A stretch of 64,000 nucleotides of DNA from CAYQJS01 sp964417895 (GCA_964417895.1 CAYQJS010000010.1:60445-124444); one strand, 5' to 3'. Numbered from the stretch's first letter, positions 8,890 through 17,705 are shown. Numbers and translations are program-made. The notes: generated by a model from the sequence alone, not told the origin.

Positions 8890-9912
8890 ATGACCCACAC
8901 ACGTCCTCGTTGTCCCCTTCTCAACCACCCCAGGGTGCGTCCACTCCGGCGAGACTCGCGCGAGAGCCGCCGCCGCTGGTGGCGCCTGCCCATCCCGGTC
9001 ATCGCGGCCGCCTGGGCTCTTGCCCTCATCGTCGGCCAGCAGCGCGCGAGTGCGACCGAGGTTCCTGGCACGCACGCTGTCCAAAAAGGGGACACGCTCA
9101 CCGACATCGCCGCTGCCACCGGCGTGCCCGTCGATCGGCTGGTCGAACTGAACGACGTGGAAGGTCCAGACCGCATCACCGCGGGACAGGTGCTGCGGCT
9201 GACCGCCGCCCCGAGCTCGGGCCGCTACTACGTGCAACCGGGAGACACCCTGAGCGGAGTCGCCGCGGCGAACAGCATCCCGACAGCCCAGCTCGCCGCC
9301 CTCAACGCCCTCCCCGATCCCGACCTCCTTCTCGCCGGCCAGGTGCTCGAATTGCCCGGCGCCGACGGTCGGCGCCTGCCGCCAGGAGTGTCGGCTCAGT
9401 TACCCTCGATTCGGTGGATGGGCTCCCCCAACTTCTGGCCTGGTCGTCCCCGCGGGGCGCCTTTGGCTCTCGTCCTCCACACGGCCGATGGAGCGCTCGC
9501 CGGCATCGATGCCACGTTCGCCAGCGTTGCGAGCGAGCGGTCCGCCCACTACGGGATCGCGCTCGACGGCCGCGTGCACCAGTACGTCGAGCTGATGGAT
9601 CGGGCGTGGGCAAACGGCCTGCTGGAATCGGGACACGCCTGGCCGGGTCCGCGTGAGCCCAATCCAAACCACTACACCATTAGCATCGAAACCGAGGACT
9701 TGGGAACCGGCCAGCCGGTCTCCGAAGCGCAGTACCAGGCCACCCTCGCCGTTGGACGCCTCGTGCTAACGCACTATCCGAGCATCCAGTATGTGGTGAC
9801 CCACCGAGCTATCTCGCCTGAGAGCCGGCACGACGACCCCGGCCATCGCTGGGTGGACAAGGGGCGCTTCGCGACTTTGGCCAGCGCTCTAGGGCTCAAA
9901 GCCATCCTCTAG
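8890..9912 (+). CDS. Secreted LysM-containing N-acetylmuramoyl-L-alanine amidase (Amidase_2)
   Basis: A 340-residue exported cell-wall hydrolase. A basic N-terminus is followed by a hydrophobic signal (VIAAAWALALIVG, residues 37-49). Two LysM domains (HAVQKGDTLTDIAAATGVP and YYVQPGDTLSGVAAANSIP, about 62-106 and 117-160) bind glycan. The C-terminal Amidase_2 domain has LVLHTADG (first zinc His), SAHYGIALDGRVHQYVE and VTHRAISPESRHDDPG (later ligands). It cleaves the MurNAc-L-Ala bond. Its LysM units are closely related to those of the NlpC/P60 protein at 12.7-13.8 kb. Confidence 0.9.
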   Translation: MTHTRPRCPLLNHPRVRPLRRDSRESRRRWWRLPIPVIAAAWALALIVGQQRASATEVPGTHAVQKGDTLTDIAAATGVPVDRLVELNDVEGPDRITAGQVLRLTAAPSSGRYYVQPGDTLSGVAAANSIPTAQLAALNALPDPDLLLAGQVLELPGADGRRLPPGVSAQLPSIRWMGSPNFWPGRPRGAPLALVLHTADGALAGIDATFASVASERSAHYGIALDGRVHQYVELMDRAWANGLLESGHAWPGPREPNPNHYTISIETEDLGTGQPVSEAQYQATLAVGRLVLTHYPSIQYVVTHRAISPESRHDDPGHRWVDKGRFATLASALGLKAIL

Positions 9913-10021
9913 CCCCAGGTGGGACGCGCAGCCGGGAACTCGGGTACAATGGCCCCGCGGAATCGGGGGTGCGGTCCGCTGGCCGTGTCTTCGACCCCAA
10001 CCTCGAACGTGGAACTTGGTA

Positions 10022-10624
10022 ATGGGTAGATCGCGAGAACCCAAGCACAAGACCTCGCGCCGCTTTGGCATCGACATCTATGGGACCGGCGGCGCCTCGC
10101 TGCAGCGCCGACTCAGCCTCACACCTGGCGCCAAACCCGGGGGACGGCGGCGAAAGGTCTCCGAGTTTGGCATACAGCTTCACGAGAAGCAGAAGGCCAA
10201 GGCAATCTACGGGGTCGGCGAGCGCCAGTTTCGCCGCTACTATGAAGAGGCCGAGCGGCGTCCCGGCACGCCGGGCGCGAACTTGCTGCAGCTGCTGGAG
10301 CGCCGCTTGGACAACGTCGTGTACCGCATGGGCTTCGCTCGCAGCCGCCCCATGGCTCGACAGATGGTGAGCCACCGCCACGTTCTGGTCAACGGCCGCA
10401 AGCTCAACATCCCCTCGTATCTGGTACGTCCCGGCGAATCGATCGGTCTGACCGAGACGGCGTCGCAGATGCCCACCGTGATCGAGGAGGTGGGCAGCAA
10501 CCGGCTGCTGCCGAGCTGGCTCCAGCGCGACGAGACAGGGGCGCGTGTGCTCCAACTGCCCTCGCGTGGGGACGTCGATATGCCTATCAACGAGGACATG
10601 ATCGTCGAGTTTTACTCCCGCTAG
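10022..10624 (+). CDS. rpsD: 30S ribosomal protein S4
   Basis: S4 nucleates 16S rRNA assembly and binds the 5' domain. This 200-residue protein has the N-terminal basic part (RRLSLTPGAKPGGRRRKVSEFG) and the S4 RNA-binding domain LLQLLERRLDNVVYRMGFA with RQMVSHRHVLVNGRK. It lacks zinc-binding cysteines, so it is a zinc-free S4. ATG 10022 is preferred over the TTG at 10016. It stands alone, away from the usual rpsM-rpsK-rpsD-rpoA cluster, and is followed after 2 bp by a cupin gene. Confidence 0.97.
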   Translation: MGRSREPKHKTSRRFGIDIYGTGGASLQRRLSLTPGAKPGGRRRKVSEFGIQLHEKQKAKAIYGVGERQFRRYYEEAERRPGTPGANLLQLLERRLDNVVYRMGFARSRPMARQMVSHRHVLVNGRKLNIPSYLVRPGESIGLTETASQMPTVIEEVGSNRLLPSWLQRDETGARVLQLPSRGDVDMPINEDMIVEFYSR

Positions 10625-10626
10625 CG

Positions 10627-11097
10627 ATGGCCCCCTCCCCCGGCCCGCCGAAATGGCGCGACGACGGGGTTCGCGTCGTTGGGAGCGATCAACTCGACTC
10701 GAACACCCCCCAGACGCCCGGGATGGCCCGAGCCGCCGCCATCACCCACGCCGCAACAGGAGCCACCAGGATCTGGGCGGGCACCGTGACGGTGCAGCCC
10801 AACGCCAGCACCGGCCCCCATCACCACGGTGAGCTGGAGAGCGTCATCTACGTCGTGCGCGGCAGGGCTCGCATGCGGTGGGGCGACAGCCTGGAGTTCG
10901 CCGCCGAGGCCGGCCCCGGCGATTTCATCTTCGTCCCGCCGTTCGTCCCGCACCAGGAGATCAACGCCAGCGACCATGAGCCGCTCCTGTGCGTCCTGGC
11001 ACGCAGCGGCCAGGATCCCGTCGTCGTCAATCTCGACATCCCGGCGGTCGACGAGCCCCAGGTCGTCTGGTTCGACGGTGGGCATCCGCGCCTCTGA
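10627..11097 (+). CDS. Cupin-domain protein
   Basis: A 156-residue single cupin. Motif 1 is GPHHHGELESVIYVVRG (three consecutive His, then Glu), motif 2 is AGPGDFIFVPPFVPHQEIN with the terminal His ligand, so the metal site looks complete. It starts 2 bp after rpsD and is probably cotranscribed. No obvious functional link to the ribosome is known. Substrate is unassigned. Confidence 0.87.
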   Translation: MAPSPGPPKWRDDGVRVVGSDQLDSNTPQTPGMARAAAITHAATGATRIWAGTVTVQPNASTGPHHHGELESVIYVVRGRARMRWGDSLEFAAEAGPGDFIFVPPFVPHQEINASDHEPLLCVLARSGQDPVVVNLDIPAVDEPQVVWFDGGHPRL

Positions 11098-11198
11098 CCC
11101 CGGGATGGTCAATAATAGGCAACGCGGCGAGCGGGCACGGTTCGCCATCCCTCAAGGCCTACGTCTCGAAAGACGAGAGCTGACGCGAACAACTCGAT

Positions 11199-11251
11199 GC
11201 GGAACATGTACCGGTGGGGAGAAGCACTGACGCGGAACATGTACCGGTGGG
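11199..11251. repeat. Two-copy 20-bp tandem repeat
   Basis: GCGGAACATGTACCGGTGGG occurs at 11199-11218 and 11232-11251, period 33 bp, each followed by a purine-rich stretch and preceded by related CTGACG or CGAT sequence. It lies immediately upstream of the flavin disulfide reductase and contains the self-complementary core ACATGT and CCGG, so it may be an operator or the remains of an insertion-sequence end. Confidence 0.7.
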
Positions 11252-11263
11252 ACAGGGACTGAC

Positions 11264-12634
11264 GTGGAGCACGTCGACGTCTTCGTGATCGGCGGCGGGG
11301 CCACCGGATCAGACATCACGGGCTCGCTGGCGGAGGCCGGCGTCCGGGTGGCCATGGCCGAGCGAGACAAGCTCGGCGGCGAGTGCGCCAACTACGGGTG
11401 CGATCCCACCAAGGCGATGCTGAAAGCGGCCCGTGTTGCGGCGCTGGCCCGCCGCGCGGGTGAGTTCGGCATACGTGTCTCTTCGGTGGACGTTGACTTC
11501 CAGGCCGTGATGGCGCGCGTGCGACGCCTCGTCGAGGAGGAGACATCGGGCGGCGCTCGCCCCTACGAGGAGCAGGGCGCTCGTGTGTTCATGCAGGCGG
11601 CGAGGCTCGTCGGCGAGCGTCGCGTCGAGCTAGCCGACGGTACCCTGTTCGAGGCCGACCGGATTGTGCTGGCCACGGGTTCGGTAGCAACGGCGCCGCC
11701 GATCCTGGGCCTGGAGGCCGGGGGGTTTTGGACCAACAAAGAGGCCATCTGGCACGGCGAGGGCACGCCGAGCAGCCTGCTCGTCCTCGGGGCTGGTCCC
11801 ATCGGCGTCGAGTTCGCCCAGATGTATGGCCGCTTCGGCTCACAGGTTACGCTCATCGAGGCCCTCGACCGGGTGCTTCCAACCGAGGAACCCGACTGTT
11901 CCAGCGCCATCGCCCAGGTGCTGGCGGGGGAGGGCATCGACCTCCGCCTCGGCGCGCGTGTGACGCGCGCAGAGCGGCCGAACGGTCGTTGGCGTGTCCG
12001 GCTCGGCGACGGGACGACTGTGGAAGGCGACCGTCTGCTCGTTGCCGCCGGACGGCGCCCCTCTTTTGAAGGGCACGACCTGAAAGCCGCCGGCGTCGAG
12101 CTCGACCCGCACGGGTGCCCCATCCTGAACGAGACGCTGAGGACGACGGCGCCCAACATCTGGGTAGGAGGCGACGCCACGGGCGAGCTATTCTTCACCC
12201 ACGTCTGCAGCCACGAGGCGGAAGTCATCGTCGCGGACATCCTCGGCCGCCCCTTCGCGCGAGACTACCGGGTTGTTCCGCGTGTGACCTACTGCGAGCC
12301 GGAGGTCGCCAGCGTGGGCCTCACCGAGCAGCAGGCGAGGGACGCCGGATTTGACGTGGCGACGGGCGTCACCTGGTTCTCGGAGAACTCCCGCTCGTAC
12401 ATCGAGGGGGAGCAGGCGGGCCTGGTGAAGATCGTGGCAGACGCAGGGACCGGCGAGGTGCTGGGAGGCCACATCGTGGCGGAAGCAGGCGGCGAGCTAA
12501 TCCACCAGGTGGCAGTGGCCATGGCCGGCCGAGTGCCACCCAAAGTCATCGGGGAGACGATCCACGCCTACCCAACCCTCTCGGAGTCTGTCCGCTGGGC
12601 GTTCCGCCACCTGGCGAACCGGTTGGCAGGATGA
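11264..12634 (+). CDS. FAD-dependent pyridine nucleotide-disulfide oxidoreductase (mercuric reductase/Lpd-like)
   Basis: A 456-residue class I flavin disulfide reductase. FAD binding is shown by VFVIGGGATGSDIT near the N-terminus. The redox disulfide is GGECANYGCDPTK (C41 and C46). NAD(P) binding is LLVLGAGPIGVEFAQMYGRFG, the second FAD motif is PNIWVGGDATGE, and the C-terminal dimer interface carries HAYPTLSESVRW, with the His that works with the disulfide. There is no N-terminal heavy-metal domain and no C-terminal Cys pair, so mercuric reductase activity is not supported. A dihydrolipoamide dehydrogenase-like or soluble thiol reductase role is equally possible. The start codon is GTG. Confidence 0.9.
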   Translation: MEHVDVFVIGGGATGSDITGSLAEAGVRVAMAERDKLGGECANYGCDPTKAMLKAARVAALARRAGEFGIRVSSVDVDFQAVMARVRRLVEEETSGGARPYEEQGARVFMQAARLVGERRVELADGTLFEADRIVLATGSVATAPPILGLEAGGFWTNKEAIWHGEGTPSSLLVLGAGPIGVEFAQMYGRFGSQVTLIEALDRVLPTEEPDCSSAIAQVLAGEGIDLRLGARVTRAERPNGRWRVRLGDGTTVEGDRLLVAAGRRPSFEGHDLKAAGVELDPHGCPILNETLRTTAPNIWVGGDATGELFFTHVCSHEAEVIVADILGRPFARDYRVVPRVTYCEPEVASVGLTEQQARDAGFDVATGVTWFSENSRSYIEGEQAGLVKIVADAGTGEVLGGHIVAEAGGELIHQVAVAMAGRVPPKVIGETIHAYPTLSESVRWAFRHLANRLAG

Positions 12635-12678
12635 CACCCGACTCCCCGCGCGCGATCGTTATCGCTACGCGGCTGGCT

Positions 12679-13830
12679 TCACGGTTGCTGTGTTGAACCT
12701 GGGCGGAGACGCGTCGCGCCGAACCATTTTTCGTCCCAGTAGGGCGTACTGAGTTGCGACACGGTGACGCCATCGTCCTCGCCGGCGGCGTGAATGAACT
12801 CGCCGTGCCCAACATAGATTCCGTTGTGAGACAGGCCCGGCGCATAGGTATCGCGGAAGAACACCAGGTCGCCGGGAAGGAGCTGATTCTTGGCGGGATG
12901 AACACCGGATTCGTACTGCAACGCGATTTCGCGGGCAATCGGCGTTCCGGCCCGGTCGAACACGTAGTGGACGAAGCCTGAGCAGTCGAATCCGTTCGGG
13001 GTCACGCCCCCGTAGACATACGGTGCGCCCCGATACTGGAGGGCGATCGCGACGGTCCCGGCGGGCGACGCGACATTGTTGACAGGGGAAGGTGGTCGGC
13101 TCGCCGCTGGCTCCGGGATCATTGGGCGTTCCCCCGCGACTCCGCTGGCGGGAGCGCGCGTGGTGACAGCGGTAGGCTGTGGGGTGGCCGTTGGATCGGG
13201 GACCGCCGGACGTCCCCCTACGACGTCGCTGGCAGGCGGAGCACGATCGGCGACAGGGGGAGGTGGTGGGGTGGCCGCCGCCGGAAGCACCAGGCGCTCC
13301 CCCACGACAATGTGATCCGGGCTCGCCAGGTCGTTGGCGGCGATGATCGCCGCCGGTTCGACGCCCATCTTGCGGGCGATGCCGTAGATGGTGTCTCCCT
13401 CCTCCACTTCATAGCCGCGCGCCCCCGGCGTGACTGACGTGCGTGGCCCCTCGCCTGAGTGCAGGAGGGCTGGTCCAGGTTGCCCGTCGCTCAGGCGGAG
13501 CGTGTCGCCGGCGATGATCGTGTCCGGGCTGGCCAGGTCATTCAGCTCGACGAGACGATCGATGGGCACGCCCGTGGCCGCCGCGATACTGGTGAGTGTG
13601 TCACCCGGCTGTACGACGTAGCTCTCGTCAGCGCTCGATGCGAAGGCAGAGGGCTGGCCGAAGGAAGCAACGGCGAAAAGCAGCGCGGCGACACAGCGTC
13701 CCGCGAGCGCAGCTCCGCTGGCTGGCGCCGGCAGATAGGGCCGGGTTTTGAGGGGGAGTGGGGATGGAGTGTCGGGCGTGGTGGCTTCCTTGCCGCTGAG
13801 ACGGCAAGCCCACGCGAAGGGCCAGCGCAC
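12679..13830 (-). CDS. Secreted LysM-NlpC/P60 peptidoglycan endopeptidase
   Basis: The protein is a DL-endopeptidase-type cell-wall hydrolase. After a hydrophobic export signal (AALLFAVASFGQPSAFA) come two LysM domains (YVVQPGDTLTSIAAATGVP and YEVEEGDTIYGIARKMGVE), a long Pro/Thr/Ala linker of about 70 residues, and the C-terminal NlpC/P60 domain with the catalytic Cys in GFDCSGFVHYVF and the His in LSHNGIYVGHGEFIHA. The GTG at 13830 is the longest start, and a strong hairpin (13789-13808) lies just after it, so translation may start later. Its LysM modules resemble those of the amidase at 8.9 kb. Confidence 0.9.
   Translation of the reverse strand: MRWPFAWACRLSGKEATTPDTPSPLPLKTRPYLPAPASGAALAGRCVAALLFAVASFGQPSAFASSADESYVVQPGDTLTSIAAATGVPIDRLVELNDLASPDTIIAGDTLRLSDGQPGPALLHSGEGPRTSVTPGARGYEVEEGDTIYGIARKMGVEPAAIIAANDLASPDHIVVGERLVLPAAATPPPPPVADRAPPASDVVGGRPAVPDPTATPQPTAVTTRAPASGVAGERPMIPEPAASRPPSPVNNVASPAGTVAIALQYRGAPYVYGGVTPNGFDCSGFVHYVFDRAGTPIAREIALQYESGVHPAKNQLLPGDLVFFRDTYAPGLSHNGIYVGHGEFIHAAGEDDGVTVSQLSTPYWDEKWFGATRLRPGSTQQP
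13789..13808 (-). promoter_or_regulatory. Perfect 7-bp hairpin at the start of the NlpC/P60 gene
   Basis: CTTGCCG, a 6-nt loop, then CGGCAAG, in the first codons of the longest NlpC/P60 frame, below a GC-rich 150-bp upstream stretch. It could be part of a structured leader, with the true start further in. Nothing recognisable as a known riboswitch was confirmed. Confidence 0.35.
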
Positions 13831-14043
13831 CCAGCGCTCTCGCTTCGGCAGCCTCGTTGTACCCCGGGTTTCCGTCGTTAGACCCGGTGCCGGGCCTCCG
13901 GATTCAGTTTTCGCGTCCGGCGCGCAGTATGCCAGGTCAAGGGGCCGCGGGAAAAGGCGCCGTAACGAGATTGTGACGGGCGACGGCGACGAGCCCCTCC
14001 GCTATGCTTGAGGTGCGGCCTGAAGAACTTGCGAGCGAGAACG

Positions 14044-14436
14044 ATGGCGAGCAGAGCACAGGACTGGCTCGACCAGGCGAAACGCGATCTGGCCCATGCG
14101 CGGCACGCGCTCGAAGACCGCGACTTCGAGTGGGCGTGCTTCGCGGCCCAGCAGGCGGCCGAGAAAGCCGTCAAGGGCGTCTACCAGAACCGGGGGGCTG
14201 AGGCGTGGGGGCACGCGGTCTCGCTGCTCCTGGAAGGCCTCAAAGAGCACGAGCGGGTCGACGAGGCGCTCATCGACAGAGCGCGGGAGTTGGACAAGCA
14301 CTACATCCCGGCGCGTTATCCGAACGCTCACCCGGAAGGCGCGCCTTTTCAGTTCTATACTCAGGGTGAAGCGGAGCGGGCGATCGGGCATGCAGAGTCG
14401 ATCCTTCGGTTCTGTGAAGATCTTCTGGCTCAATAG
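14044..14436 (+). CDS. HEPN-domain protein of a HEPN/MNT toxin-antitoxin pair
   Basis: A four-helix HEPN protein of 130 residues (MASRAQDWLDQAKRDLAHAR, then WACFAAQQAAEKAVKGVY). Near the C-terminal half it carries RYPNAH, fitting the R-x4-H RNase motif of toxic HEPN proteins. The next gene encodes a minimal nucleotidyltransferase and overlaps it by about 45 bp, the usual arrangement in which MNT neutralises HEPN by nucleotidylation. The longer frame from 14008 lacks a good start, and ATG 14044 fits the family N-terminus. Confidence 0.85.
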   Translation: MASRAQDWLDQAKRDLAHARHALEDRDFEWACFAAQQAAEKAVKGVYQNRGAEAWGHAVSLLLEGLKEHERVDEALIDRARELDKHYIPARYPNAHPEGAPFQFYTQGEAERAIGHAESILRFCEDLLAQ

Positions 14437-14779
14437 GGAGCGGATCTGCGAAGAGCTCAGGTCCGCCGCACTGGATCTTGCCCAGCGCTACCCGGAGGTC
14501 GACGAGGTGTGGCTGTTCGGGTCACTCGCGCGAGGTGACGCTGTCCCGGGGAGTGACGCCGACGTCCTGGTGGTCCTCTCGGAGGCACGCGAGGCGTTCC
14601 AGGAACGGTCCCCGCGCTACGCGCTTGCCGGCTGCCGGATAAGTGTCGACCTCCTGGCCTACACGCGATCGGAGATCGACTCCATGCCGGTGCGGCGCCC
14701 GCGGTTCTATCGCACGTTCATGGCGGAGCGAAAGGCGCTGTACCTTCGCCCGCCCTCTGCCGCGGAGCCTCACCGGTAG
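14390..14779 (+). CDS. MNT-type minimal nucleotidyltransferase (antitoxin partner)
   Basis: The signature VWLFGSLARGDAVPGSDADVLV contains the GSxARG and SDxD catalytic motif of minimal nucleotidyltransferases, and a later Asp is in ISVDLLAYT. Length is about 129 residues from ATG 14390. GTG 14414 is an alternative. It overlaps the HEPN gene and is likely translationally coupled. The pair sits about 0.8 kb from the integrated element but outside its repeat, so it belongs to the chromosome. Confidence 0.85.
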   Translation: MQSRSFGSVKIFWLNRERICEELRSAALDLAQRYPEVDEVWLFGSLARGDAVPGSDADVLVVLSEAREAFQERSPRYALAGCRISVDLLAYTRSEIDSMPVRRPRFYRTFMAERKALYLRPPSAAEPHR

Positions 14780-14980
14780 CACGGCGTCGACGGCCGCCGT
14801 AGCGCGCGCACCGCGACCTGGCGATTCGACGATCGATGGGCTGCGTCGAAACGCCACGGCGGCCGCGTGCCAGATCGCCACAGCGACGCGGAACGGCGGG
14901 TGCCGTTTCCGGATCGCCGCCCATCAGACATGGGTACACTGTCGGGTGTGACGAGCTGATCTCCATGGAAGGAGCGGATC

Positions 14981-15447
14981 ATGGCGGGCGAGGTTAAACC
15001 CATTCCCGAGGGCTATCACACGGTGACGCCGTACCTCATCATTGATGGTGCCGCTGCGGCGATCGAGTTCTACAAGAAGACTTTTGGGGCCCGGGAGCTG
15101 TTCCGCATGCCCGAGCCGAGTGGCAAGATCGGCCATGCTGAGCTTATGATCGGCGACTCGCACATCATGCTGGCCGACGAATTTCCGGATATGGGCTACC
15201 GGAGTCCGCGGTCGCTCGGCGGCTCCCCGGTCAACATCATGCTCTATCTGGAGAACGTGGACGCCGTAGTCGAGAGGGGCGTCGCCGCCGGGGCGAAGGT
15301 GCAGAGACCAGTGCAGGACCAGTTCTATGGCGACCGCTCGGGCCAGCTGGAGGACCCCTTCGGCCACATATGGACCGTCCGACCCACATCGAAGACGTGC
15401 CGCCTGACGAGGTGGAGAAGCGCGCCGCCGCCGCGACGGGGCACTGA
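14981..15447 (+). pseudogene. VOC/glyoxalase-like (PhnB family) protein with a C-terminal frameshift
   Basis: The N-terminal 130 residues (YHTVTPYLIIDGAAAAIEFY, FGARELFRMPEPSGKIGHAE, QLEDPFGHIWTV) form a PhnB-type vicinal-oxygen-chelate protein. After TVR near 15380 the annotated frame runs into 75 unrelated residues to 15601. The +1 frame instead reads THIEDVPPDEVEKRAAAA and stops at 15445-15447, exactly the charged, Ala-rich ending usual in this family. A single-base indel (biological or sequencing) therefore explains the odd tail. Metal ligands cannot be verified in detail. Confidence 0.75.
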
Positions 15448-15617
15448 GCCACCGGCCGCCACGATATGCGTGCCGCCCATGTCCAGGCATGCGCTCGATC
15501 ATGCCTGGACATCGAAGGCCGGGCGGAAAGCGGGGCCGATACCGGATCTTCGTTGGGCCCCGGCGCATCCTCAGTTGGCAAGGACCAGGTTTCGCCGCTA
15601 GCGCGTCGGTGAGAGGC

Positions 15618-15663
15618 GGCGCCCCCGAAGGGATTTGAACCCCTGACCGTCGGATTAGAAGTC
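15618..15663 (-). other. attL: 46-bp left direct repeat (displaced 3' part of tRNA-Arg)
   Basis: Identical over 46 bp to 62114-62159. It contains the T-arm, the variable loop and the anticodon region of tRNA-Arg(TCT) but not its 5' half, so it is the original chromosomal 3' end left behind when the element inserted. Sequence beyond 15664 is unrelated to the tRNA. The flank (CGG, reading CCG on the tRNA strand) does not encode CCA, unlike the copy at the right end. Confidence 0.93.
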
Positions 15664-15766
15664 GGTCCCTAGCCAAAAATGACGCTCAACGGGAGCTTCT
15701 GATGGCCAGGAATGAGAGGACGTAGACGCTAGTTATCGTTATCTAGCGAATGGGCGTCAGCGGCCT

Positions 15767-15797
15767 TTGTGCGTCCAATCCTCGCTTGTGCGTCAAA
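15767..15797. promoter_or_regulatory. Candidate left integrase arm-type sites
   Basis: TTGTGCGTCCAA at 15767-15778 and TTGTGCGTCAAA at 15786-15797, with a third related AGTGCGTCAG at 15800-15809. The same 12-mer family occurs twice at 62011-62034 near the other end. Distance from the crossover repeat (about 100 bp) and presence at both ends suit integrase arm sites. They overlap the 3' end of the integrase gene. Confidence 0.7.
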
Positions 15798-16968
15798 CGA
15801 GTGCGTCAGAAAGTAGCGCCTGATCCATCATCGCTGCGACGTGTTTCTTGGACTCATCATACAAATGCCCGTAGGTCTGGGCGGTCAGCGCCAACTGCGA
15901 GTGCCCGAGCGTGTCCATCACTTCTTTGAGAGAAGCCCCCTGCGAGATCAGGAGGGATGCGGCCGAATGACGGAGATCGTGGAACCGAATGCTGCGAATC
16001 CCACCCTGGGCGCAGACCTTCTTGAGATCGTGGTAGGCACGGCCGGCAGAGAGAGGTTTTCCGAGGACGGTCGTGAAGATAAGCTCCGGCTCCGCGGACC
16101 ACCCGAACTCCTCCCGCCACAGCCGCTGCCGCTCGCGCTGTTCCAAGAGGGCTTGCCGAGCGATGGACGGGAGTCCGAGTCGGCGACGACTTCGCTCGCT
16201 TTTGGGACGACTGATGACGGTCTGGCGATTGATCCGCTGGAGTTGCCGCCGCACGTTGAGCCACCCAGCGTCGAAGTCTACGTCTTCCCAATAAAGACCC
16301 AGAAGCTCGGACTGGCGGAGCCCTGAAGCGAGCGCCAGGATATACAGCGGCCTGAGGGAGTGGCTCTCGATGGCGGCGAGAAAGTGACGGATCTCGTCCG
16401 GGGTAAGCGGCTTGATTTCCTCGCGCCGAACAGAAGGCAGCGTCACCAACTTCGCCACATTGCGGACCACGAGTCCCCACTGCAAGGCCATGCTCAGCGA
16501 AGCTCTGAGCGTGGCGCGGATCCGTTGGATCGTAGAGGGAGAAAGGCCCTTCCGAGAAAGCTCGACAATCATGTGCTGTACTTCGGATGGGTCCAGCCGA
16601 TCGAGGCGCGTCTTTCCCAATGACGGAATCAGGTAGTCTCTGACGTGCTGGCTATAAGAGATGTGCGTCTTCGGTGCAACCGCGGGTGGGCCAACTACTT
16701 CGAGCCATCGTGTGAGATAGGCAGCCACGGTCTCGGAACTCGGTGATGCAACCTGCCCGCCAGCGATCTTCGCACGCAGGGCAGCCACGTCGTGCTCAGC
16801 TGCGCGCTCGGTACGAGCATAGACGCGGTAGAGTTTCCCGTCGACACGCAGGCGCCCTTCCCAGCGGCCGTCGGAGCGCTTATAGATATTTCCCGAGCCG
16901 GGGCGGCGGCGGGGCTTAAGGGCGTGCCTCTCTCGGTGCTGGACTTCCGGTTGGGCTGACGTGGACAT
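15793..16968 (-). CDS. int: Tyrosine-family site-specific integrase
   Basis: A 391-residue phage/ICE-type integrase starting MSTSAQPEVQHRERHALKPR at ATG 16968. The frame is open to 17241, but the extra 91 residues overlap the next gene and look non-native. An AP2-like arm-binding N-terminus (GSGNIYKRSDGRWEGRLRVD) is followed by a SAM-like core-binding domain and the catalytic domain: Arg in ASGLRQSELLGL, Lys near ISRPKSERSRR, HDLRHSAAS, LGHSQ and Tyr in AQTYGHLY. It catalyses element insertion into and excision from tRNA-Arg. Confidence 0.95.
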   Translation of the reverse strand: MSTSAQPEVQHRERHALKPRRRPGSGNIYKRSDGRWEGRLRVDGKLYRVYARTERAAEHDVAALRAKIAGGQVASPSSETVAAYLTRWLEVVGPPAVAPKTHISYSQHVRDYLIPSLGKTRLDRLDPSEVQHMIVELSRKGLSPSTIQRIRATLRASLSMALQWGLVVRNVAKLVTLPSVRREEIKPLTPDEIRHFLAAIESHSLRPLYILALASGLRQSELLGLYWEDVDFDAGWLNVRRQLQRINRQTVISRPKSERSRRRLGLPSIARQALLEQRERQRLWREEFGWSAEPELIFTTVLGKPLSAGRAYHDLKKVCAQGGIRSIRFHDLRHSAASLLISQGASLKEVMDTLGHSQLALTAQTYGHLYDESKKHVAAMMDQALLSDALV

Positions 16969-16994
16969 GGGGGCCTCCGCCGGCTCTCTTGGGC

Positions 16995-17588
16995 TTATTT
17001 TGCCCGATCCCCCCCTTGCGAAGGTATGGCGAGCGATCCTCGAAGCGTTTTGATCTTTCGCTCCAGAATTGATTCGGCGGCTATCTTCGCTTCCCCCCAC
17101 GTTGAGGCGGCAGGCTTGATTCGCGTCCGGCAGAAAGGGCAAATCATGCTTCCCAAGTCGAAGGGCCAGTCTTCCTGGGGTCTCTGCAACGTCTCTCCGC
17201 TGTCGAATGCATACTGAAGTCTCACGTGATCTGTGGGGCATTGGGCAATCGCAATAGGTCCGAGCACAGAACCACGTCTAGCCGCTGTCACCGCGTCCCA
17301 GGCCCACTCAATACCGTCGTGAACAATCGAGATCTCTTTCTGTGTCATTTCTCTGCGCAGCTTCTCGTACAGGATCCAACGGTGGGCTCCGAAGAGGAAT
17401 CCATATACCGCTAGCTGCACGAGTACCAAGTGCGGGATCACATTTAGCGGCTCGATCGCAGCGGCAAGTGCGCCGAGAATGACTGCGCCCACGAGAAGAA
17501 TTGGTTGACGGATTAAGTCTGGGAGAGCAGCCCAAACCTTGAGAAGAGAGGTCGCCAGGTCGATGAGGAATTTGACTCGCTGCTCCAT
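16995..17588 (-). CDS. Membrane protein with a C-terminal zinc-binding tail
   Basis: About 197 residues from ATG 17588 (MEQRVKFLIDLATSLLKVW). Two adjacent hydrophobic segments (ILLVGAVILGALAAAI and LVLVQLAVYGFLFGA) suggest a hairpin membrane anchor. The cytosolic part contains CPTDHVRLQY and, about 45 residues later, ICPFCRTRI, together resembling a zinc site. Residues upstream of the ATG (frame from 17651) are less convincing. No family is recognised. It lies just upstream of the integrase gene on the same strand. Confidence 0.65.
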   Translation of the reverse strand: MEQRVKFLIDLATSLLKVWAALPDLIRQPILLVGAVILGALAAAIEPLNVIPHLVLVQLAVYGFLFGAHRWILYEKLRREMTQKEISIVHDGIEWAWDAVTAARRGSVLGPIAIAQCPTDHVRLQYAFDSGETLQRPQEDWPFDLGSMICPFCRTRIKPAASTWGEAKIAAESILERKIKTLRGSLAIPSQGGDRAK

Positions 17589-17705
17589 GGCCCCACCCCT
17601 TACGCTGAGCGAGGACATTCTAAGACGCGCGATGTTTGACCTCATCTCCAACGAGGGCTAGCTTCTCGACCGTAGCGCTCTCTTGCTGCGTGATAGACTC
17701 GGCCC

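Noticed and set aside
11264..12634. Naming the flavin disulfide reductase as mercuric reductase MerA
   Set aside because: It has the CxxxxC disulfide but lacks the C-terminal Cys pair and any mer neighbours.
13831..13990. A c-di-AMP (ydaO-type) riboswitch upstream of the LysM-NlpC/P60 gene
   Set aside because: The gene class is a typical target, and the stretch is GC-rich with short stems, but the conserved ydaO core words could not be matched, so it is not called.
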